Notes: generated by a model not told the origin, from the sequence alone. Counted from the stretch's first letter, positions 1 to 5,649 are shown. The stretch: DNA of 6,875 nucleotides from Planctomycetota bacterium (GCA_016928605.1 JAFGKN010000618.1:1-6875); one strand, 5' to 3'. Program-made: numbers and translations.

Positions 1-14
1 ATGCGAGGGGCCGG

Positions 15-494
15 ATGGCATCGGATCTCGCGGAGTCGCGCGCGGAGGTGGAGCGGCTCTCCGCGGAGGCCGAAGCGGCGGCGGTCCGGCTCGAGCGGCT
101 CTCTGCGAGCATCCGCGAGATCGAGGCGGAGCGGGCGGACTCGGAGCGGCTCCTCGATGCGGAGCGCCAGCGAGCGGCGCATGCGCAGGAGAGCCTCCAG
201 GCCGCGCGCGAGGAGCGGGATGCGTGGTCCGCGCGGCTCACCGATCTCGAGGAGCGGCTGGAGGGCGCCGAGCGCCTCCGGCGGGAATCGCAGCGGCGCA
301 GCGACGATCTCGAGAGCGAGAGAGTCCGGCTCGAGACGGAGCTTGGCCTCCTCCGCGAGTACGCGGAGGATCTCCAGCGCAAGCTGAAGGCGGAGGAGGA
401 GCGCGTGCGTCAGGCGAAGGCCGAGCAGCGCGAGCTCTCCATCACCGAACCGGTGGGGATGGAGCCCGGCGCGGAGCGATCGCATCCGCAGTGA
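15..494 (+). CDS. Predicted coiled-coil protein of unknown function, possibly 5'-truncated
   Basis: I do not recognise a family. The product (159 residues from the ATG at 15) is almost entirely charged helix: Glu, Arg, Ala, Leu and Gln in heptad-like spacing from about residue 2 to 140, with no Pro until the last 20 residues. It reads as one long coiled coil followed by a short flexible tail (ITEPVGMEPGAERSHPQ). No signal peptide or membrane segment is visible. The frame is open back to base 3, so the true start may lie outside the window. However, a GAGGGG stretch at 5-10, four bases before the ATG, could serve as ribosome binding site and make this a complete small protein. It is followed by another unassigned gene 57 bases later and by the CIS structural genes. 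A structural or scaffolding role is a guess from neighbourhood only. The frame has high GC at third codon positions, supporting real coding. Confidence 0.7.
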   Translation: MASDLAESRAEVERLSAEAEAAAVRLERLSASIREIEAERADSERLLDAERQRAAHAQESLQAAREERDAWSARLTDLEERLEGAERLRRESQRRSDDLESERVRLETELGLLREYAEDLQRKLKAEEERVRQAKAEQRELSITEPVGMEPGAERSHPQ

Positions 495-551
495 CGGCTC
501 TCCGCGGCGGCGGGGGAAGCGATGGCGCGGCTGACGAAGGAGTAGAGAAGC

Positions 552-1097
552 ATGCTGCGGCGCAGCGCCTACCGGGCGTTTTCGGCGGGGGAGGGAGAGG
601 CGGCGGCTCCGGTGGAGCCCGCGCCTCCTGCGGGCCGCCGCGAGTCGGTGCGGCGCTTCTTTGGCGAGCTCCGGGAAGAGATCGCGCGGCGCGCGGGCGG
701 CGATCGCATCTCCCGCACGAGGCTCCCTCGCGCTCCGGAGCTCGAAGGGGAGAGCCCCGCCGGGGAGGCGGGCGCGGAGGAGAGCCGGCCCAGCGTGCGC
801 GGCGAACGCTGGAGCGTCGGCTCGCAGCGGACCGGGCTCGAGGGCATCGAGTTCGTGCTCGAGACGGCTCGCGGCTCCTATCGGTTCGTGGATGCCCTCG
901 CCGGCACGATCCTCGTCTACTTCACGGACGAGGGAGGATCGCAGCTCCGGGACGTCCTCGGCGTGCGCCGCGATCCAGCCGGCTACCGCCCGCTGCGCAA
1001 GCGGATCCTCCCCCGCCGGACGGGCTTCTCCCTCACATCGGTCCGCGCGCTCGCGGATCTCTACCTGGGGGAGGGAGGCGATGAAGAGCAGGGCTGA
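552..1097 (+). CDS. Hypothetical protein, 181 residues, upstream of CIS operon
   Basis: No family is recognised. The start is supported by AAGGAG at 537-542, nine bases before the ATG. The N-terminal half (about 1-85) is rich in Ala, Pro, Glu and Arg. It contains one amphipathic helix (about 31-48, RRESVRRFFGELREEIAR) and then looks disordered. The C-terminal half (about 86-175) looks folded, with strand-like segments GIEFVLET, YRFVDAL and TILVYFTD and helix-like segments around QLRDVLGV and SVRALADLYL. It ends in an acidic tail. No signal peptide, membrane helix, cysteine or obvious catalytic motif is visible. It lies between the coiled-coil gene and a promoter-like spacer in front of the tail-terminator gene, so it probably belongs to an upstream transcription unit. 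Whether it serves the particle (assembly factor, cargo, regulator) cannot be told from sequence. Confidence 0.75.
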   Translation: MLRRSAYRAFSAGEGEAAAPVEPAPPAGRRESVRRFFGELREEIARRAGGDRISRTRLPRAPELEGESPAGEAGAEESRPSVRGERWSVGSQRTGLEGIEFVLETARGSYRFVDALAGTILVYFTDEGGSQLRDVLGVRRDPAGYRPLRKRILPRRTGFSLTSVRALADLYLGEGGDEEQG

Positions 1098-1106
1098 ACG
1101 ACAGAA

Positions 1107-1121
1107 CGGCCGAGTCGGCCG
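1107..1121. repeat. 15-bp palindrome in the spacer before the CIS operon
   Basis: CGGCCGA-G-TCGGCCG is a perfect inverted repeat with 7-bp arms around a single central base. It starts nine bases after the stop codon of the upstream gene and about 48 bases before the promoter candidate. It could be an operator half-site pair or a small hairpin at the end of the upstream message. There is no T-run after it, so it is not a standard intrinsic terminator. Short GC-rich palindromes also arise by chance in such DNA. Confidence 0.3.
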
Positions 1122-1168
1122 GTGCTTCGAACAACGGGAACGGGAGCGGGTTCGGGATCTTTCGGCGA

Positions 1169-1198
1169 TTGACACGCAGAGGCGGCGGCGCCTACGAT
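1169..1198 (+). promoter_or_regulatory. Sigma70-like promoter candidate for the CIS structural operon
   Basis: A perfect -35 hexamer TTGACA (1169-1174) is followed after 18 bp by TACGAT (1193-1198), which matches the TATAAT -10 consensus at four of six positions. This pair stands out in DNA this GC-rich and sits in the only spacer of about 100 bp or more before the run of tail genes. Transcription would begin near 1205. That would place the ATG at 1197 outside the message and make the ATG at 1242 the start of the terminator gene. This is pattern matching only; the alternative is chance. Confidence 0.4.
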
Positions 1199-1241
1199 GC
1201 CGCCAGGAACGAGCGTTGACGAGGTGTTGTACGGTGAGCCG

Positions 1242-1871
1242 ATGCGGCCTCGCATCTTCTACGAACTGAGCCGCTATCTGGCGATCTCGCTCGAAGGGAG
1301 GATCCGAGGGGAAGGTGAGGAGGGCCGGATACCGGTCTTTCTCTGCCACCCTCTGGACGTCCTCGAGGAGCGCTCGCCCCAGGAGCGGGAGAAGGCGGCG
1401 GGAGTCCTCTACCTGCGCCAGATCCGCCCTTCGAGCGACTATCCGCGCGCGGGGATCGGCTGGGATCGCGGCGGCCTGCCCCCCGGAACCACGCGGCTGC
1501 GGAGGCCGGGCCTCTGGGTCAGCCTGCGCTACGCCTTCCTGGTGGTGGGAGGCACGATGGAGGAGGAGATGGGGATCCTCGAGGAGGCGCTCCGGGCGCT
1601 CCACGATCAACCGCTGCTGGATGTGCGTCGGATCCTCCGCGAGGAGATCGAGGAGATGGGCGAGCTGGCGGAGATCGAGTCGCTGCCGCTCGTCATCACC
1701 GACGAGCCGGACGTCTGGCGCGAGCTGGGCCTCGAGGAGCACCGCCTGGCGCTGAGCTTCGAGATTCGGCTGCCGCTTCCCTCGCTCGAGGAGATCGAGG
1801 CGCCCGCGATCCTGGAGCGCGACCTCCGGGTGGAGATCGAGGACGCGAGCGGTCCGGGGAGGGCGCCGTGA
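1242..1871 (+). CDS. Pvc16/DUF4255-family tail terminator protein of a contractile injection system
   Basis: This is the likely tail terminator (Pvc16/Afp16, DUF4255-type N-terminal domain), which caps the upper end of the inner tube and sheath of the particle. Family signs by residue from the ATG at 1242: an N-terminal helix (about 4-20), a strand with IPVFLCHPLD (30-39), and VLYLRQIRPSSDYP (55-68), matching the 'LYLYRI..N' region. Then comes LWVSLRYAFLVVGG (91-104), matching the typical 'L.L.YLLT' strand, followed by an acidic helix and LRALHDQPLLD (118-127), a strong hallmark. The C-terminal strands include LALSFEIRLPL (169-179). At 209 residues it is in the usual range. An in-frame ATG at 1197 would add 15 residues without family resemblance and overlaps the promoter -10 candidate, so 1242 is preferred; GGTGAG at 1233-1238 is a close-set ribosome site. 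The stop overlaps the next start (GTGA). Confidence 0.85.
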   Translation: MRPRIFYELSRYLAISLEGRIRGEGEEGRIPVFLCHPLDVLEERSPQEREKAAGVLYLRQIRPSSDYPRAGIGWDRGGLPPGTTRLRRPGLWVSLRYAFLVVGGTMEEEMGILEEALRALHDQPLLDVRRILREEIEEMGELAEIESLPLVITDEPDVWRELGLEEHRLALSFEIRLPLPSLEEIEAPAILERDLRVEIEDASGPGRAP

Positions 1872-2959
1872 GCGAAGAGCGGTCCTTCCCTGCGGCCGGA
1901 GAGAGCGCGAGCGCTCCGCACGACACGGGCGGATTCCGCTGGGTCGGTCCGGGGCGGACGGGCTTTCTCTGGCCGGATGCGAGGACGGGCGAGCCGCCGT
2001 CTCGCGGCGAGCAGCCCGCGGTCGCGCGCGTCGATTCTCTGTCGCGTGCGCGGAGCCTCTGGCCGGCGGAGCGATCCGAGGACTTGCAGCTCCTCGAGGC
2101 CTTCTTCGAGGCGGGCGGCGGAGAGTGCCGCGTGCTGCGGGTGGGGAGCGAGCCGAGGGAATGGATCGGAGAGGACGGAGGACCCGGCGAGGGCACCGGC
2201 GTGCACGCTCTCATCGGCGACGAGGAGGTCGGCTGCGTCGTCTGGCCTCCCTTTCCCGCTCACCTGCGCGGGGAGATCCTCCGCGTGGCGAGGAAGTTCG
2301 CCGAGACGCTCTTCATCGCGGAGGAGCGGAGGACGGGAGCGGCGCCGCGGCCGGCGGGATCCGCGCTCGATGCAGCGGGCGCGCAGCGCAGCGGAGGCGA
2401 GGTCGACGTGCCGCTTCCCAACCTCGTCCTCCTCGCGCCGGGCGCGCCGGCCGGACGGGCCGCGGCGGAGCTCGCGGGCCGCCTCGAGGCCGGCGACTTG
2501 CAGCCGCTCCGCGCCGGGAGGGTCGAGCGCGGGGCGCTCTCGAATCGCGACGCCGGATCTCGCGGAGCGCCCGAGCGCGGGGAGCTCGACGAGCGCGCTG
2601 GCCGGAGGGGTGGAGGACCGCGCCGCGAGGCGGCCGGGGAGGATCCGATCGGCGGGATCCGCGCCTGGCGCGTCCATGCGGCGCTGCGGCGCAGCCTCGA
2701 CCACGGCAGCCGGTGGGTGCTCTTCGAGCCGGACCATCCGCTCGTCCGCCGGAGGCTCGAGCGCGAGGCGAGGAGCTTCATCCACGATCTCTCGCTCGCG
2801 GGCGTTCTCGCCCCCTGGGGCGGAGACGATCTCGTCGTGCGCTGCGAGGCGGCCGGCGATCCCGGAGGTGAGCGGCGCGTGGAGCTGCGCATCCGCGTGA
2901 GTCTCGCGGGCGGGCTTGCCGGCTCGCGCAGCGCGCGGAGAGCTGGAGGTGAGCGGTAG
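1868..2959 (+). CDS. Reduced, divergent contractile tail sheath-like protein
   Basis: It is probably a member of the phage tail sheath family, whose subunits form the contractile outer cylinder. Visible parts of the 363-residue product: an N-terminal domain segment (about 22-92) ending in LLEAFFEAGGGECRVLRVG (75-93), like the family's 'A..FF.NGG...YVVRV'. Next is LIGDEEVGCVVWPPF (115-129) plus a helix to ETLFIAEER, like 'L..LEDV.LVA.P...' and the following helix. The best match is the C-terminal domain, IRAWRVHAALRRSLDHGSRW (264-283) running into VLFEPDHPL and later DDLVVRCEA (320-328), equivalent to 'VNVRRL..IE.SI..GT.WVVFEPN...LW' and 'FFVRCD'. Missing are the N-terminal PGVYxEE arm and the core 'KAPAN ... 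LN..GINVIR ... WGART' region, replaced by an Ala/Gly/Arg-rich stretch (about 155-258). The start is GTG, overlapping the previous stop. It may be a minor or terminal sheath paralogue, with the main sheath encoded elsewhere. Confidence 0.75.
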   Translation: MSEERSFPAAGESASAPHDTGGFRWVGPGRTGFLWPDARTGEPPSRGEQPAVARVDSLSRARSLWPAERSEDLQLLEAFFEAGGGECRVLRVGSEPREWIGEDGGPGEGTGVHALIGDEEVGCVVWPPFPAHLRGEILRVARKFAETLFIAEERRTGAAPRPAGSALDAAGAQRSGGEVDVPLPNLVLLAPGAPAGRAAAELAGRLEAGDLQPLRAGRVERGALSNRDAGSRGAPERGELDERAGRRGGGPRREAAGEDPIGGIRAWRVHAALRRSLDHGSRWVLFEPDHPLVRRRLEREARSFIHDLSLAGVLAPWGGDDLVVRCEAAGDPGGERRVELRIRVSLAGGLAGSRSARRAGGER

Positions 2960-2969
2960 ACCGGCCGCG

Positions 2970-3002
2970 CTCGCGGCGGATGCCGCGGGCGCCAGCCGCG
3001 AG
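2970..3002 (+). repeat. 8-bp inverted repeat (possible RNA hairpin) before the main tube gene
   Basis: CTCGCGGC at 2970-2977 pairs perfectly with GCCGCGAG at 2995-3002 across a 17-base loop. It lies in the 83-base spacer between the sheath-like gene and the tube gene, just upstream of the repeated ribosome-site-like motifs. No T-run follows, so it is not a standard terminator. A role in RNA processing or stability that lets the tube gene be expressed more than its neighbours is conceivable. Chance pairing in GC-rich DNA is the alternative. Confidence 0.3.
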
Positions 3003-3036
3003 GAGTCACGAAACGCGAGGAGACGAAAGCGAGGTG
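2998..3036 (+). promoter_or_regulatory. Three successive Shine-Dalgarno-like GCGAGG(A/T)G motifs before the tube gene
   Basis: GCGAGGAG (2998-3005), GCGAGGAG (3015-3022) and GCGAGGTG (3029-3036) follow each other at steps of 17 and 14 bases. The last two are part of an imperfect tandem repeat (3008-3022 and 3023-3036, each starting ACGAAA). The third copy's GAGGTG (3031-3036) is six bases before the ATG at 3043 and is the functional ribosome binding site that fixes that start. The extra copies might act as ribosome standby sites for a protein needed in high copy number, which is inference. Confidence 0.5.
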
Positions 3037-3042
3037 CCTTTC

Positions 3043-3507
3043 ATGGCCAGTGGATTCCCGTTCTGCGGCAACTTCAACTTCCTCGTCGAGATCGATGATC
3101 TCGACGGCGACGCGAGCAGCGTCGTCGGGGGCTTCAGCGAGGTCAGCGGGATCTCGAGCCGCTCCGACGTGCTGGAGCACCGGGTGGGCAGCCAGCCTCT
3201 CTCGGTGAAGATCCCGGGCCGCGTCCACTTCGGCAACATCGTCCTGCGCAAGGGAGTCACCACCTCCCCGCAGCTCTACGAGTGGCGGCGCCGCGTCGAG
3301 CAGGGAGAGCAGGATCTGCGCTCGGGCTCGATCGTGCTCCTCGACGGAGCGATGAACGAAAAGGCGCGCTGGAACTTCTACGGAGCGTGGCCGTGCCGCT
3401 ACGAGGCTCCGGAGCTGGACGCGCGGGGCGATGCGATCAGCATCGAGACCCTCGAGCTCTGCGTCGAGCGCGTCGAGCGGGTGGAAGCGGCGAACCGGAG
3501 CACCTGA
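3043..3507 (+). CDS. Main inner tube protein (gp19-like, Pvc1/Pvc5 family)
   Basis: This is the inner tube subunit of the contractile particle. Proteins of this family (T4 gp19-like / 'conserved hypothetical phage tail region protein') form hexameric rings that stack inside the sheath and are driven through the target membrane. The 154-residue length is typical. Signature segments are FNFLVEIDDLDG (11-22), FSEVSGISSRSDVLEHRVG (31-49), KIPGRVHFGNIVLRKGVTTS (56-75) followed by a Trp at 81, then ARWNFYGAWPCRYEAPELDA (108-127) and a final strand ISIETLELCVERVER. The start at 3043 is chosen because GAGGTG lies six bases upstream; an in-frame ATG at 2980 would add 21 non-conserved residues. Its stop shares a base with the next start (TGATG). 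Together with the adjacent assembly protein and second tube protein it forms a tube-building block. Confidence 0.93.
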   Translation: MASGFPFCGNFNFLVEIDDLDGDASSVVGGFSEVSGISSRSDVLEHRVGSQPLSVKIPGRVHFGNIVLRKGVTTSPQLYEWRRRVEQGEQDLRSGSIVLLDGAMNEKARWNFYGAWPCRYEAPELDARGDAISIETLELCVERVERVEAANRST

Positions 3508-3818
3508 TGGCGATGGCGCGCGGCGAGACGGCTCTGCGGTTGTCGAAGGGGCTTCGCGGTCCCGATGGAAAGTGCCACCGGGCCGCGCGGCTGCGCCCGG
3601 CCCGCGTGCGCGACGAGATCCGCGCCCTGGAGGACTTTCGCGTGCACCTCCGCCCGGAGCTCTTCCCGCTCGTCCTGCTCTCGCGGGTCATCACGCGCCT
3701 CGGGCTCCTGCGCAAGGTCGATCCCGGAAGCCTGCAGGCACTCGACCCGCAGGATCTCGACCTGCTCTGCGATGCCTATCTCCGCAGCAACGCCTATCCG
3801 GAGGATTCCCCGCGATGA
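3507..3818 (+). CDS. Small tail assembly (chaperone-like) protein between the two tube genes
   Basis: This 103-residue protein resembles the short 'phage tail assembly protein' often found next to tube genes in contractile injection clusters. Recognisable elements are a basic N-terminus with a short G-x-x-H segment, RLRPARVRDEI (28-38), where such proteins have 'M R . A T A . D E I'. Next is EDFRVHLRPELFPLVLLSRV (42-61) and ITRLG (62-66), matching '..D.RV..N..YL.V.LLSRVITRLG'. The last part is a helical end, LQALDPQDLDLLCDAYLRSN (76-95), matching 'V..L...DL..L...YR.IN'. By analogy with phage tail chaperones, it may hold tube subunits before polymerisation; that role is inferred. The ATG overlaps the preceding stop (TGATG), and its own stop overlaps the next start (ATGA), indicating tight translational coupling. 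Confidence 0.8.
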   Translation: MAMARGETALRLSKGLRGPDGKCHRAARLRPARVRDEIRALEDFRVHLRPELFPLVLLSRVITRLGLLRKVDPGSLQALDPQDLDLLCDAYLRSNAYPEDSPR

Positions 3819-4234
3819 ACCTCGATCTGCTGCGAGGGGACTGCTTTCACCTGGAGATCGACGGCATCTCCGCGGCGGGCTTCGCGAGCTGCCGCGGGCT
3901 GGGAGGAGGCCGCGACCTGCTCGAGTACCCCGAGGGCGGCTTCGACGGCGTGCGCGTCTTCGCGGGCGCCCAGCGCGCAGGCAGCCTTCTCCTCGAGCGC
4001 GGCCTCTGCCGTGACCGCAGCCTCTGGGAGTGGTTCGAGCAGGGGGATCCGCGCGCGGGGGCGGTCGTGCTGCTCGACGCGCGTGGGCGGGAGACCGCGC
4101 GCTGGAGCTTCGACTGCGGCTGGCCGCGGCGGTGGGAGGGACCCGAGCTGAACGCCGATGCGCAGCGGGTGGCGCTCGAGCGGCTGGAGATCGTTCACGA
4201 GGGACTTCGATGGCGAGAGAGTCCGGCATCCTGA
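3815..4234 (+). CDS. Second, divergent inner tube protein (gp19-like, Pvc5-like)
   Basis: This 139-residue protein belongs to the same tube fold as the gene two positions upstream but is clearly divergent. Shared layout: a first strand CFHLEIDGISAAGFASCRGL (10-29), a loop with EYPEGG, then LLLERGLCRDRSLWEWF (58-74), equivalent to 'ITLKRG...S..LW.W', then AVVLLDARGRETARWSFDCG (83-102) and WEGPELNA (107-114), and a last strand VALERLEIVHEGL (119-131). In eCIS the second tube protein usually forms the ring(s) joining the tube to the initiator and baseplate, so a baseplate-proximal role is likely. It has four cysteines (10, 26, 65, 101) against three scattered ones in the main tube protein. The start overlaps the previous stop (ATGA). 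Its last 25 bases overlap the next gene. Confidence 0.88.
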   Translation: MNLDLLRGDCFHLEIDGISAAGFASCRGLGGGRDLLEYPEGGFDGVRVFAGAQRAGSLLLERGLCRDRSLWEWFEQGDPRAGAVVLLDARGRETARWSFDCGWPRRWEGPELNADAQRVALERLEIVHEGLRWRESPAS

Positions 4235-5034
4235 TCGAGCGAGTGCGCTTCCGCTACCACAGCCGGGCGGCGTCCGCGCTCGATGCCTCGCGCCTCTCCC
4301 TGGCGGAGCTGGGGGAGTTCGTCGAGGCGGTCTGCGGCCGCTGGGAGAGGAGCGCCGCGTGGATCGAGGAGCACTTCGCAGGGCTCCGCGAGCAGCGCCC
4401 GGTCGAGGAAGCCGCTGGATCCGCGGGGGAGGCCGCTGCGCTCTGGGCGCCGCTGGAGGCCGCCGGCGCATCGCGCGGCGGCGGCTCGCGCGCGGAGGCG
4501 GCGCGCGGGACCATCTCCGCGCCTGGAGCCGCCGCGCGAGCGGAAGCTTCGAGGACAGACATCGAGAGGCGGCCGCGGGACGCCTCCGCCGCCGGAGCTG
4601 CCGCATCCCCCGCGCGCGCGGGCGGCTCGGCGGGAACGGATCTCTTCCCCGCGGGGGAGGAGGCCGCCGTCGATCTCGCGATCAGCGCCGGCGAGGCTCG
4701 CATCGCGGAGGATGTCTTCGGGCCGCTCGGGGGCTCGGACGCCGCCCGCCGCGGCGCGAGGAGGCCGGCCGGCGACATCGCGGGCCGCCCGGCGGTCGCG
4801 GGAGCCCTCTCCCCGCTCGCGCCCCCGGCAGGCCGCGAGATGCGAGGTCCCCCGCAGCGGCTGGCTGGCGGCGTGCCCCCGGCCGGCGCGGAGGCGGCGA
4901 GGACGGCGGCCGGCCCTGGCGCATCGGTTTCCTGGTTCGTCGCCGAGGATGCGGGGCCCTCCGCGATGGCGGGATCGATCGACGATGATCCGCAGCGCCG
5001 CGCGCTCGATGAGTGGAGGGCGCGCGGTTTTTGA
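4210..5034 (+). CDS. Unrecognised protein with folded head, long Ala/Gly-rich linker and conserved-looking tail
   Basis: No family is recognised. The start is well supported: GAGGGA at 4199-4204 lies five bases before the ATG, within the end of the second tube gene. The 274-residue product has three parts. Residues 1-62 look folded, with a strand ILIERVRFRYHS followed by LDASRLSLAELGEFVEAVCG and a Trp-containing amphipathic helix. Residues 63-240 are dominated by Ala, Gly, Arg, Pro, Ser and Glu with few hydrophobic clusters (one at AAVDLAIS... EDVFGPL, 152-173), suggesting disorder. The last 35 residues end in SWFVAEDAG and an acidic-then-basic helix DDDPQRRALDEWRARGF. There is no signal peptide or membrane segment. 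High third-position GC is kept through the middle, so it is probably one real gene. Its place between tube and initiator genes suggests a structural or assembly part of the tube-baseplate junction, by position only. Confidence 0.75.
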   Translation: MARESGILIERVRFRYHSRAASALDASRLSLAELGEFVEAVCGRWERSAAWIEEHFAGLREQRPVEEAAGSAGEAAALWAPLEAAGASRGGGSRAEAARGTISAPGAAARAEASRTDIERRPRDASAAGAAASPARAGGSAGTDLFPAGEEAAVDLAISAGEARIAEDVFGPLGGSDAARRGARRPAGDIAGRPAVAGALSPLAPPAGREMRGPPQRLAGGVPPAGAEAARTAAGPGASVSWFVAEDAGPSAMAGSIDDDPQRRALDEWRARGF

Positions 5035-5104
5035 CGAGGACGACCGGCGCGCGATCGGCGCGCCTCAGGGAGAGCGATCTCGAGAGTTGAGCGAAGAAGT
5101 CCGG

Positions 5105-5515
5105 TTGACCAAGGCGACGATGACCCAGATGGGGAGCCTCGAGGAGATCGAGGTCCTCTGGAATCCGGAGCGCTACGCCGTGTCGCGCAGGAGCCGCCTC
5201 GCGTCGGCCGCCGGCTGGGGCTCGGCGGTCGAGAGCGCGCAGGCGCTCGTCGGCGGAGCGGAGGAGTTCACGACGGATCTCCTCCTCGACACCACCCGGA
5301 ACCCCCCGGCGCGCCGCGACCTCCGTCCTCTGGTCGACCGCCTCGAGAGCTGGATGGAGCCCGCGGCGGGAGCCGCGCTGCCGGAGAAGGTCCTCTTCGC
5401 CTGGGGGAGCTTCCGCTTCCAGGGCATCCTCGTCGGCCTCGACCAGGTCTGGGTGCGCTTCGACGGCGACGGCACGCCGGTCCGCGGCTGGATCCGCGTC
5501 GTCATCCGTAGATGA
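5105..5515 (+). CDS. CIS tube-initiator protein (Pvc7-like) lacking the LysM domain
   Basis: This matches the 'CIS tube protein' domain of Pvc7/Afp7, which joins the inner tube to the hub and baseplate. Hallmarks from the chosen start are TKATMTQM (2-9), EIEVLWNPERYAVSRRSRLA (14-33), equivalent to 'F.FNP.EY..SR', FTTDLLLDTTR (55-65), equivalent to 'L...L.FDTY', and VLFAWGSFRFQGILVGLDQV (96-115) with FDGDGTPVRGWIRV (119-132). Family members are usually around 200 or more residues with a C-terminal LysM. Here the protein ends right after this domain (136 residues), so LysM is absent. Start choice: TTG at 5105 with GAAGAAG at 5093-5099 gives the typical 'TKA' N-terminus. Alternatives are TTG at 5087 and ATG at 5009, the latter overlapping the previous gene by 26 bases and adding 32 residues. 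Confidence 0.82.
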   Translation: MTKATMTQMGSLEEIEVLWNPERYAVSRRSRLASAAGWGSAVESAQALVGGAEEFTTDLLLDTTRNPPARRDLRPLVDRLESWMEPAAGAALPEKVLFAWGSFRFQGILVGLDQVWVRFDGDGTPVRGWIRVVIRR

Positions 5516-5572
5516 GCCGCTGCCGGCGCGCGCCGAGGTCCGGGGAGGAACACGCAGGTTGAAGGAATGTCG

Positions 5573-5632
5573 ATGCCAGTGATCAGACGCGCACCGCGGG
5601 GCGCTCCGGCCGCGCGGGGCGCTCGAGGTTAG
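5573..5632 (+). other. Possible 19-codon small ORF in the spacer before the hub gene
   Basis: Within the 134-base spacer 5516-5649 an ATG at 5573 has GAAGGA (5561-5566) six bases upstream, a good ribosome site, and reads MPVIRRAPRGAPAARGARG before TAG. A second ATG at 5567 is in frame. In related clusters short genes (LysM-like or DUF5908-like) can occupy this area and may begin similarly, so this could be the decayed front end of one. At this length the case for a real gene is weak. The rest of the spacer holds nothing recognisable apart from the direct repeat listed separately. Confidence 0.2.
5595..5624. repeat. 12-bp direct repeat with 18-bp period
   Basis: CGCGGGGCGCTC occurs at 5595-5606 and again at 5613-5624, separated by CGGCCG. 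The repeat lies in the spacer upstream of the hub gene. No function is evident. It may be a remnant of local duplication or a protein-binding pair, and chance is a reasonable alternative in DNA of this composition. Confidence 0.4.
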
Positions 5633-5649
5633 AGGGCTTTCGCCGGCCG

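Noticed and set aside
1..387. Open frame from the first base, Arg/Ser-rich
   Set aside because: Low-complexity product overlapping the coiled-coil frame, which has far better codon use and a sensible helix pattern.
522..545. Seven-codon ATG-to-TAG frame before the 552 gene
   Set aside because: Too short to support as a gene, and its end overlaps the ribosome site of the 552 gene. A leader-peptide role would be pure guesswork.
224..1084. Long + strand frame spanning the first two genes
   Set aside because: Gly/Arg/Ala-rich composition without domains, no ribosome site, and it bridges two better-supported genes in another frame.
1107..1121. Palindrome considered as an intrinsic terminator
   Set aside because: No T-rich run follows and the one-base centre leaves an awkward loop; kept only as a palindrome.
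1607..2785. Long open frame on the minus strand (392 codons) across the terminator and sheath-like genes
   Set aside because: It is antisense to two + strand genes with recognisable domains, is Arg/Pro/Ala/Ser-rich without any domain, and is the kind of stop-free frame expected in very GC-rich DNA.
3399..4606. Two overlapping long minus-strand frames across the tube genes
   Set aside because: Arg/Ala/Pro-rich shadows of clearly assigned + strand tube and assembly genes.
4283..5008. N-terminal extension of the frame that contains the tube initiator
   Set aside because: The upstream part is Arg/Ser/Pro-rich and overlaps the 4210-5034 gene. The initiator's family resemblance begins only near 5105.
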